Shown: piece after piece, positions 1 to 5,966 of the stretch
How positions within the stretch are numbered: position 1 is the stretch's first letter
Layout: each line of letters begins with the position of its first letter
DNA from: Clostridia bacterium
Lineage (GTDB): Bacteria; Bacillota; Clostridia; UMGS1883
Direction of reading: 5' to 3'
Length of the DNA: 14,070 bases
NCBI GenBank assembly: GCA_021202495.1
Contig: JAJQCX010000119.1
Span: forward strand, 1 to 14,070
Translations under genes and position numbers: made by a program
Notes under the pieces: model-generated
Databases searched by the model: none
What the model was told of the DNA's origin: nothing
What the model saw: the letters and a program-made list of their open reading frames with translations, nothing else

Positions 1-115
1 TTATAATAACCGCCGCAGCGCCGACGCGATTTTTGTGTCTAAATTCGTAAACCGCAAACGACGTTGTATAGATGAGCACGAGGAAAAATATTATAAATTC
101 TATCAATATCTTCAT
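1..115 (-). CDS. Small membrane protein of unknown function, 3' end beyond the window
   Basis: This reading frame starts with ATG at 115 and runs off the left edge with no stop, giving 38 visible residues beginning MKILIEFIIFFLVLIY. A ribosome binding site (GAGGTGA) lies 5-6 nt before the ATG, and the gene starts only 10 nt after the gerC stop, so it is very probably translated as the last or next gene of the germination operon. Residues 3-22 form one hydrophobic helix, followed by a basic stretch (EFRHKNR) and then a small hydrophobic stretch (AAAVII). This is consistent with a short inner-membrane protein whose basic segment faces the cytoplasm. I do not recognise a family. Accessory small membrane proteins are known beside germinant receptor operons in other spore formers, but nothing visible here proves that role. 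Confidence 0.6.
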   Translation of the reverse strand, partial: MKILIEFIIFFLVLIYTTSFAVYEFRHKNRVGAAAVII

Positions 116-125
116 TTTACTCACC

Positions 126-1388
126 TCAGCTTTGCCGCGAAAGCTCGCCGTGCGTCCGCATTGTCACGTTGACATTCACATTAAATTCCGCGTTCGGGTA
201 TTTTTCCTTCCAGTTGTAATCCTCCCACTCGCCCACGGTCAAATATTCCGAAAGAGAGCATATGTCGCATCCAAGCTCCTTGGCGCTTTTTTCCAAAAGC
301 TTTTCAACCTCGTCTTTTATTTTCTCCGCAAGATAATCCTCAAATTCGTGCGTATTGTCAATATAATACGAATTTTTGCCGACAGATGCAAAATCCCCCT
401 CAAGGAAAATATCTATTGATATTTTGGGATTTTCCGTCGCTTCAACCGTGATTTTCGTGTTTTTCTGCCGCGAGAGGCGCACGGTTATCATATCCTCATT
501 GGATTCGGGGCTTACAATCGTCAAATAAGTGTCGGGCAGTCCGTCCGTCACAAGCTGCAGCGCAATTTGCTCGCGTTTGCCGAGCAGCGCGACAAATTTG
601 CCGCTTTCCAAAACTGCCGCCCCTTGTATTTCTGCGGGATTTTCACTTCCTTGCACTGTTCCGCCCGCGATTAAATTTATTGCAAAATCGTCCGTGTCCT
701 CCGAAAATTTTCCGCTATCTCCGCTTTCTGTCGAGCCCTCACGTTCCTCGCCTGTCTCCCCTTCGCTCGGTTCCTCGTCCGATTGTGAGGATAATTCTAT
801 CTGCTCTTCGTTTACGCTGCAAAAGGGCAAAACGCTCGTTCCGTTTGCGGACAAAAGGTCAAAATATGTGTCGTACAAATACATTTCGCCGTAATTTCCG
901 GAGTTTTGGTTGTTAAAAAGCTGCTCGAAATATTTTTCGAGAGTAATTGTCTGCGTCGGTTTTATTTGCTCCAAAAACTCCATTGAAGATTTATCCGCTA
1001 TACACACAAACGTGTTCGGGCGAAAATTGTCGGAGCGAACGAGCGAATAAATATATTCCTCTATCCCCTCCTTTGCCAGCTCCTCCGAAAAAATTATCGT
1101 TTGCGTGTGCGTCAGGCGTATTTCTTTGCTTTTAAAGGCTTTCATTTCCTCAATCGCCGAATATATCGACGGCGCTTCTATAACAATTGTTTCGTCCTTT
1201 TCCCCCGACTGCGTTTTTTCTCCGTCCTTTGACGGCGACGCAAACAAAAACGTAAACCGTAGGCTATATTCCTCGCCCCTGTCTATTCCTATTGCGGTGA
1301 CATATGATTTATCGTCGGGCTCCGAGGCGGAATATTTGCATCCCGATAAAAGCAATATAATAATAAGCGGCAGTATTGCCTTACGCAT
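126..1388 (-). CDS. gerC: Spore germination lipoprotein GerC (Ger(x)C family)
   Basis: This is the C subunit of a GerA-type germinant receptor, a lipoprotein anchored on the outer face of the inner spore membrane. It works with the A and B subunits to trigger germination when nutrients are sensed. The preferred start is ATG at 1388 (420 residues) because GGAGGAGAGG lies just upstream; the longer frame from 1415 has no such site. Residues 1-17 form a lipoprotein signal (MRK, hydrophobic core, lipobox L14-S15-G16-C17), so Cys17 should be lipidated. The N-terminal domain has the family pattern: DKSYVTAIGID near 26-36, then RLTHTQTIIFSEELAKEGI near 91-109. An acidic, Ser/Glu/Asp-rich segment at about 193-235 separates the N-terminal domain from the GTVQGSEN...GAAVLESGKFVALL region. 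The start overlaps the end of gerB by 8 nt, so translation is probably coupled. Confidence 0.93.
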   Translation of the reverse strand: MRKAILPLIIILLLSGCKYSASEPDDKSYVTAIGIDRGEEYSLRFTFLFASPSKDGEKTQSGEKDETIVIEAPSIYSAIEEMKAFKSKEIRLTHTQTIIFSEELAKEGIEEYIYSLVRSDNFRPNTFVCIADKSSMEFLEQIKPTQTITLEKYFEQLFNNQNSGNYGEMYLYDTYFDLLSANGTSVLPFCSVNEEQIELSSQSDEEPSEGETGEEREGSTESGDSGKFSEDTDDFAINLIAGGTVQGSENPAEIQGAAVLESGKFVALLGKREQIALQLVTDGLPDTYLTIVSPESNEDMITVRLSRQKNTKITVEATENPKISIDIFLEGDFASVGKNSYYIDNTHEFEDYLAEKIKDEVEKLLEKSAKELGCDICSLSEYLTVGEWEDYNWKEKYPNAEFNVNVNVTMRTHGELSRQS

Positions 1389-2478
1389 TTTTTCCTCTCC
1401 TCCCCATAGTGACAAGACGGCACAAAATCAGCAAAACAAGCGGTGCTATCGGATAGGCGATATATCCGTATGTGAGCAGAAAATCGTAAATCGTTTCAAC
1501 TGTCGTTTCCGAATCGGGTAAAAGCGCCGCAATGCACATAATAAAGGTCAAAACGAAAACCATCGGCGTTTCATTTTCAAGCCTTGCCGCCTTTTTAAAT
1601 GCGTGTGCGGAAAGAGAAACCCCCATTCCGATATAGACGAAAAGCGCTCCCGCCCATATGAATATGTTTAGCGGTTCCATTCTCTGAATAAAGCTTCCTG
1701 CCTTTAGCATACGCGTCATCTGATAGAACGGCAGCTCAAACGTCCCTGCTGCCTCGTAGGGAACCGCCATATGATAGAGTAAAGTTATTCCGCTTAACAG
1801 AATTATCGAAAAAGACAAAGCCGTAAAGCCTATTTTCTTTACATGGTTTTTGCCGCTCAAATACGGAATAAAAAGCAGCAGGGCTCCGATTTCGTAATAC
1901 GAGGAGTTTTTCAAAAGCGCATTGCTCGCAAGTGTCTTTGCCCCGTAGCCCAAGATAGGCTTTATGTTTTGCACGTCATATCGGCTCACGCTTATCAAAA
2001 GCACAATTCCCACCGAGATTAGAACAAGCGGAAAAATGAGATTGTTTAAATGAAGCGTTGTTTTCCATCCCAAATATGCCGCCGCAACAACTGCCGCCGC
2101 AATAAACAGAGCCACATATTCATATGACACAGACTCGATAATGCAATTTCGTATCATTTCGCAAAAGCATCTGAAAACTGCGGCGGAACTTAACAAAAAT
2201 AATGCGCTGCAAACAAAACCCACCACTGCTCTCCCGACACAGCCGAACGAATATTCAGAAACATCAATAATGTCCATTTCGGGGAATGCGTTCATCAGCT
2301 TTAAAATTATTGCGAGGATAAATAATTCAAACACCCCGCTTATCAAAACCTCAATCCAACCCGCGCCGGCGGAGTGCCTTGCGTAAAACGCGGGCGCGGA
2401 GAGAAATATTTTCGCTGTGATTAAACCCGTTAAGAGCGAAACAGCTCCGAATGTTCCGATTTTCTTTTCTCTTTCCAT
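1381..2478 (-). CDS. gerB: Spore germination permease GerB (GerAB/APC superfamily)
   Basis: This is the integral-membrane B subunit of the germinant receptor. The family belongs to the amino acid/polyamine/organocation transporter superfamily and is thought to hold the germinant-binding pocket. It is 365 residues from ATG at 2478, the usual family length. The start is fixed by GGGAGGTGATT 5-8 nt upstream; a frame extending to 2721 only reads through gerA and should not be used. About ten hydrophobic helices are visible, the first at 9-29 (TFGAVSLLTGLITAKIFLSAP), matching the family's opening signature, then FPEMDIIDVSEYSFG at about 65-79 between helices 2 and 3. The ribosome binding site contains the stop codon of gerA, and the 3' end overlaps gerC by 8 nt, so all three subunits are made in a tight cluster. 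Confidence 0.93.
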   Translation of the reverse strand: MEREKKIGTFGAVSLLTGLITAKIFLSAPAFYARHSAGAGWIEVLISGVFELFILAIILKLMNAFPEMDIIDVSEYSFGCVGRAVVGFVCSALFLLSSAAVFRCFCEMIRNCIIESVSYEYVALFIAAAVVAAAYLGWKTTLHLNNLIFPLVLISVGIVLLISVSRYDVQNIKPILGYGAKTLASNALLKNSSYYEIGALLLFIPYLSGKNHVKKIGFTALSFSIILLSGITLLYHMAVPYEAAGTFELPFYQMTRMLKAGSFIQRMEPLNIFIWAGALFVYIGMGVSLSAHAFKKAARLENETPMVFVLTFIMCIAALLPDSETTVETIYDFLLTYGYIAYPIAPLVLLILCRLVTMGRRGKNA

Positions 2479-2483
2479 CCCAA

Positions 2484-4094
2484 TCACCTCCCGCTCTTTT
2501 TCCACCCGCGTGAAATTTTTGCCTCTTTCCTCTTCCGTTTCGGATTTTGATAATCGCTTCTGTATTCTCTTTTCCAAATAGGCTCGATAAATATGCCGAA
2601 AATTCCGTTTCCGCGCATTTTCGGTGCGCGCGGTGAAAACATGGGCACACCCATGGAATTTGTATGAACCCATATGAGCGCGTGAATAAAAAGCCCCGTG
2701 CAAATCCCGAGCAATCCACATATTCCGCCTAAGATTATATACACAAATTTCATCACGCGGGCGGACAATCCGAGATAATAATTGGGCGTCGCAAACGAGC
2801 CTATTGCCGCAAGCGACACAACTATGATAACAACAGGGCTGACAATATTTGCGTCAACCGCCGCCTGTCCCAATATCAGCGCCCCGACAATGCTCAGTGC
2901 CCCGCCTGCCGGGTTTGGCACCCTCACGCCCGCCTCGCGGATAATCTCAAGCGCAAATTCCATGAAGATAAGCTCAATAAAAGTCGGAAACGGCACTGCT
3001 TCCTTTGCCGCTATTATCGCGATAAGTAAATTTGTAGGAATGAGCTCATCGTGAAAATTCATCACCGCAATGTAAAGCCCCGGTAAAAGCAGCGACACAA
3101 AAAACGCGAACGCGCGGACGATGCGCATCAGATTGGCATAGGGAACGCGAAGGTAATAATCCTCCGTCGATTCATTAAGCTCGTAAAACGTCGTCGGCAT
3201 CAAAAGCGCATACGGTGAGCCGTCGACAATTATCGCGACCTTCCCGTCAAGCACACTGCGCACCGTCCTGTCGGGTCGTTCCGTTGACAAAACCTGCGGT
3301 ATTGAAGAAAACGTCTTTTCCTCAATATACATTTCCATTTCCGCGCTCGTCATAATGTAGTCTATATTAAGGCTCTCAACCCTTCTCTTTACTTCCTCGA
3401 CAAGCTTGTCGTCGGCAATGTTTTTCATATAAATAATCGCGCAGGGTGTTTGGCTCACCTTTCCCACCGCAACTTCTTCCACAACAAGGCTCTTGTTTCG
3501 TATAAGCCGCCTCACAAGCGCCGTATTTGAGCGCAGCTGCTCGTTAAAAGCGTCGTTTGGGCCGCGTATAACCTTTTCGTTCTGCGGCTCTCCTATCGGC
3601 TTGGAATCCCAGCCCTTTATGTCAATCGACGCCGCCTTGTCCATTCCGTTTACAATCACAATCGCGCTGCCGTAATTGAGTGCGAACGCCAGAGCGTCTA
3701 TCTTGTCCTCCAATGAGCATTCTCCCTGCGGAAGCAATATGTCGGGGATTTCGTTTGCATTTTTTATCTCAATTTTCCTCGACTGAATCATCAGCGGCTC
3801 TAAGATAAAATCGTTCAGCAAATCCTTGTCTGTCAGCCCGTCTATGAAAAATACGCACGCGTCGACAGATTTACCCGCGACATTGACCGTAAATTCTCTC
3901 AGCTTTACGTCGCTGCTCTCCCCCATGCCGAATTGCTTTTTAAGCGTGCTCAAATCGACGGAGTAATATCCGCTCAAAACCGATCCGCCTTCGTTGTGCT
4001 GATAATCCGTATTTTCTCTGTCTGCTCCATTTTCTCCCAGTACAAAGTCCGTATTCTTTTGCGGCTCATATATAAACGGAAATATTATCTTCAT
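2484..4094 (-). CDS. gerA: Spore germination protein GerA (GerA/SpoVAF family)
   Basis: This is the A subunit of the germinant receptor in the inner spore membrane. The 536-residue product has a cytosolic N-terminal region (about 1-320) and a membrane region (about 325-475). Family signatures seen are VIRGPNDAFNEQLRSNTALVRR (176-196, split here by VIRGPNDAFNE and QLRSNTALVRR), STERPDRTVRSVLDGKVAIIVDGSP (270-293; key residues E272, R273, P274, G284, D291), PTTFYE (300-305), EDYY (311-314), EAVPFPTFIE (365-374), REAGVRVP (386-393) and SIVGALILGQAAV (401-413). ATG at 4094 is preferred over the ATG at 4100 because GAGG at 4103-4106 sits 8 nt from the former but only 2 nt from the latter. The C-terminal tail (503-536) is unusually basic. 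The gene leads the operon, with the gerB start only 5 nt beyond its stop. Confidence 0.95.
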   Translation of the reverse strand: MKIIFPFIYEPQKNTDFVLGENGADRENTDYQHNEGGSVLSGYYSVDLSTLKKQFGMGESSDVKLREFTVNVAGKSVDACVFFIDGLTDKDLLNDFILEPLMIQSRKIEIKNANEIPDILLPQGECSLEDKIDALAFALNYGSAIVIVNGMDKAASIDIKGWDSKPIGEPQNEKVIRGPNDAFNEQLRSNTALVRRLIRNKSLVVEEVAVGKVSQTPCAIIYMKNIADDKLVEEVKRRVESLNIDYIMTSAEMEMYIEEKTFSSIPQVLSTERPDRTVRSVLDGKVAIIVDGSPYALLMPTTFYELNESTEDYYLRVPYANLMRIVRAFAFFVSLLLPGLYIAVMNFHDELIPTNLLIAIIAAKEAVPFPTFIELIFMEFALEIIREAGVRVPNPAGGALSIVGALILGQAAVDANIVSPVVIIVVSLAAIGSFATPNYYLGLSARVMKFVYIILGGICGLLGICTGLFIHALIWVHTNSMGVPMFSPRAPKMRGNGIFGIFIEPIWKREYRSDYQNPKRKRKEAKISRGWKKSGR

Positions 4095-4118
4095 TTGCAT
4101 AACCTCATACTATGAAAT

Positions 4119-4150
4119 TAGTATTTACCTTTTGATGTTTATTTTATACA
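4119..4150 (-). promoter_or_regulatory. Possible forespore (sigma-G-like) promoter for the gerABC operon
   Basis: On the minus strand TGTATA (4145-4150) is followed after 19 nt by AATACTA (4119-4125). Forespore sigma-F/G promoters have a GnATA-type -35 and a CATACTA-like -10, normally about 17-18 nt apart. The match is therefore one base off in the -10 and slightly long in spacing. It would give a leader of about 18 nt containing the gerA ribosome binding site. Germination operons are normally under sigma-G, which makes the match attractive but not proven. Confidence 0.35.
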
Positions 4151-4184
4151 AAAATGCGGCGAAAGAATTATCCTTCACCGCATT
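4147..4184 (-). terminator. Rho-independent terminator after the cysteine-rich membrane protein gene
   Basis: Read on the minus strand, AATGCGGTGAAGG pairs with CTTTCGCCGCATT over 13 positions (two G-T wobbles) around a six-base loop ATAATT, and is followed by a run of T. It begins 8 nt after the stop of the gene ending at 4193, so it closes the symporter unit before gerA begins. Confidence 0.85.
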
Positions 4185-4192
4185 CATATTAC

Positions 4193-4597
4193 TTAACAGC
4201 CTTCGCAGTCACACAGGCAAAGACACATACAAGCAATTGACGTAAGCGCCATACTCAAACTTAAAATTGTCAGCCCTACTATAATAGCCGTAAGCGTTGT
4301 ACCGATAATCGCGCTCAAAACGAGCGACAAAAGCGCACCGATAATGCTCCCCGCAATGCCTAAGATAACGCGCTTTGAAAACCTGCATACGCAGAAATTT
4401 CCGTCCGCGAAAATTGCCGCAAAAAGCTCAATCGGGAGTAAAATAAGCCCCATCACAAGCGCAAAAACCGCAACTATAACAGTCGGAAGCAGCGCAAAAT
4501 AAGAAATCAAAGCGAATGCCACTCCTAAAACTATCGATGCTATAAGCCCATGCACCGAGCAGCTTTTTTTGCAGCAGCCGCAATTGTATACATCCAT
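4193..4597 (-). CDS. Cysteine-rich four-helix membrane protein, unknown function
   Basis: I do not recognise this 134-residue protein. It starts with ATG at 4597, placed 8 nt after GGAGG; a GTG at 4606 lies inside the ribosome binding site and is not a credible start. It has four hydrophobic segments (about 17-37, 38-63, 77-99, 100-122) and no signal peptide. Its 12 cysteines are strikingly placed: C6, C8, C9, C13 before the first helix; C69 and C71 in the middle loop; and C123, C125, C127, C129, C131, C134 after the last helix. With four helices both ends should lie on the same side of the membrane, so the two clusters could meet. Metal binding, an iron-sulfur site or acylation are possible, but all are inference. 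It starts 24 nt after the symporter stop and is probably co-transcribed with it. Confidence 0.75.
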   Translation of the reverse strand: MDVYNCGCCKKSCSVHGLIASIVLGVAFALISYFALLPTVIVAVFALVMGLILLPIELFAAIFADGNFCVCRFSKRVILGIAGSIIGALLSLVLSAIIGTTLTAIIVGLTILSLSMALTSIACMCLCLCDCEGC

Positions 4598-4621
4598 CTC
4601 TATCACCTCCTCGGTATTATA

Positions 4622-5848
4622 TTATGATTTTTTGCCCTCTCCTGTGAGAGCTGCGCCTTGGCACATTTTAATGCTCACTATCATCACGCATATAAGATTA
4701 GGCAGCGCCATCGCGGCGTTAAATATGTCGGATATTCCCCACACAAGCTCAAGACGTGTAACCGCGCCGATGATTATAAAGAATGCCGCGCACAATCTGT
4801 AAAGCAGCAAAAAACGCCTCCCAAAGAGAAATTCTCCGCATGTCGCTCCGAAATACGACCAACCGACAATCGTCGTAAACGCGAAAATAATTATTGAAAG
4901 ATTAAGCACGTTTTCGCCCAAAACCCCGAGCGTTTTGCCGAACGCCTCCGACGCGGCGGACGATTGCGACGCTAAAATAACAAGTGCTGTCAGCGTGCAC
5001 AGCACAATTGTGTCAATAAAAATGCCGCCCGCGCCGACCAAGCCCTGTATTTCCGCGCTTTTAGCGTTGGAGCGGCTTGTGAGTATTACCGAGCTGCCCA
5101 AGCCCGCCTCTCCCGAAAAAATGCCTCTCACGGCTCCCGCCGCAGCGCCGCCCGCGATTGCCCGCGCGCCGAACGCCTCGAGGAAAATGCTTTTAAATAC
5201 TCCCGCAAGCTCTGCGCGGTTAATAAAAATCACGTTCAACGAAAGCGCAACGTAAACTGCTCCCATTATCGGCACCGCCTTGTCCGTAAATTTCAAAATC
5301 CCCGAAAGCCCTTTAACAACTATCAGCAAAAAAACCACGCTCATTATAATTCCCGTGACCGCTCTCGGCGCTCCGAAAAGCTTTTGCGCAGCCAAAGCCG
5401 CACTGTTTGCCTGCGCCATGTTGCCCATCCCAAACGACGCCGGTATGACAAAAAGCGAAAAAATCACCGCCGCAAAGCGTGGCATATAGGGTACGGGATG
5501 ATAGTTCGCCCTGCGAAAGCGCACTCCGAACGCGTTTTCCGCGTAAGATACCGCCATACCCAAAATTGCCGCCATCCACATCCAAAAAACGCTCCCCGCA
5601 CCGCCTACACCGATTGCAAGTGATACGCCGACTATGTTTCCCGTCCCTATCGTCGCACCCAAATTCGCAAAGAGCGCACGCATAGGCGAAACCTCGCTTT
5701 TTATATTCGTACTTCCCCCGCCTGTTTTTCCCCGTTTTGCTATTATGAAAATAACGCAAACCACACCAACCGCCGCAAAGAGCGGAATAAAAAATTTCCC
5801 CCACAAAATTTGCCGCACAACATCAATCAACAAAATCAATTTATCCAT
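4622..5848 (-). CDS. Sodium:alanine/glycine symporter family protein (AGCS), divergent
   Basis: This is a secondary transporter of the alanine-or-glycine:cation symporter family, which imports small neutral amino acids with sodium or protons. Signatures seen are ANLGATIGTGNIVGVSLAIG (61-80), GAGSVFWMWMAAILGMAVSYAEN (84-106; key residues F88, W89, W91), RGIFSGEAGLGSS (241-253), QGLVGAGGIFIDTIVLCTLTAL (268-289) and GWSYFG with GEFLFGRR near 334-348, ending in NAAMALPNLI. ATG at 5848 is chosen because GAGG lies 7 nt upstream. At 408 residues it is short for the family, usually about 450 or more. The conserved GGPMYY stretch after the third segment is absent, replaced by ANYHPVPYMPRF (114-125), and SAPIAHAAA is replaced by SVILTSRSNA. 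The transport fold is clear, but the substrate may differ from alanine. Confidence 0.88.
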   Translation of the reverse strand: MDKLILLIDVVRQILWGKFFIPLFAAVGVVCVIFIIAKRGKTGGGSTNIKSEVSPMRALFANLGATIGTGNIVGVSLAIGVGGAGSVFWMWMAAILGMAVSYAENAFGVRFRRANYHPVPYMPRFAAVIFSLFVIPASFGMGNMAQANSAALAAQKLFGAPRAVTGIIMSVVFLLIVVKGLSGILKFTDKAVPIMGAVYVALSLNVIFINRAELAGVFKSIFLEAFGARAIAGGAAAGAVRGIFSGEAGLGSSVILTSRSNAKSAEIQGLVGAGGIFIDTIVLCTLTALVILASQSSAASEAFGKTLGVLGENVLNLSIIIFAFTTIVGWSYFGATCGEFLFGRRFLLLYRLCAAFFIIIGAVTRLELVWGISDIFNAAMALPNLICVMIVSIKMCQGAALTGEGKKS

Positions 5849-5890
5849 CACGACACCTCACTTTTCAATAGCTATTCTTTTTTGTCTGTA

Positions 5891-5899
5891 ATTATAACA
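5891..5899 (-). promoter_or_regulatory. Probable extended -10 promoter element for the symporter unit
   Basis: On the minus strand TGTTATAAT is a perfect extended -10 element (TGnTATAAT) placed about 43 nt before the symporter start. No good -35 hexamer lies 16-18 nt upstream (AAAGAG or GAAAGA only), which is acceptable for an extended -10 promoter. Confidence 0.5.
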
Positions 5900-5904
5900 A
5901 AAAG

Positions 5905-5933
5905 TTGACTTTACTCTTTCATTTTGCTATAAT
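5905..5933 (+). promoter_or_regulatory. Strong housekeeping (sigma-A) promoter for the GH13-rlmD unit
   Basis: TTGACT (5905-5910) and TATAAT (5928-5933) are separated by exactly 17 nt. Transcription should start near 5940, giving a short leader that carries TGGAGGTG (5951-5958) before the GTG start at 5967. The element lies back to back with the symporter promoter, so the two units diverge from under 50 bp. Confidence 0.85.
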
Positions 5934-5966
5934 ATTGATGATAATTCTTTTGGAGGTGCATTCTTC

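Noticed and set aside
2479..2721. N-terminal extension of GerB starting at 2721
   Set aside because: It only reads through gerA in another frame. GerB has a strong ribosome binding site at 2478 and the family start signature right after it.
5313..5804. A 163-codon frame on the minus strand within the symporter gene
   Set aside because: It is an alternative frame of a gene with clear family signatures, and its product is low in hydrophobic pattern and resembles nothing known.
5849..5966. A riboswitch or leader structure between the symporter and the GH13 gene
   Set aside because: The predicted leaders are only about 25-40 nt on each side, too short for any known riboswitch class, and no strong stem is visible.
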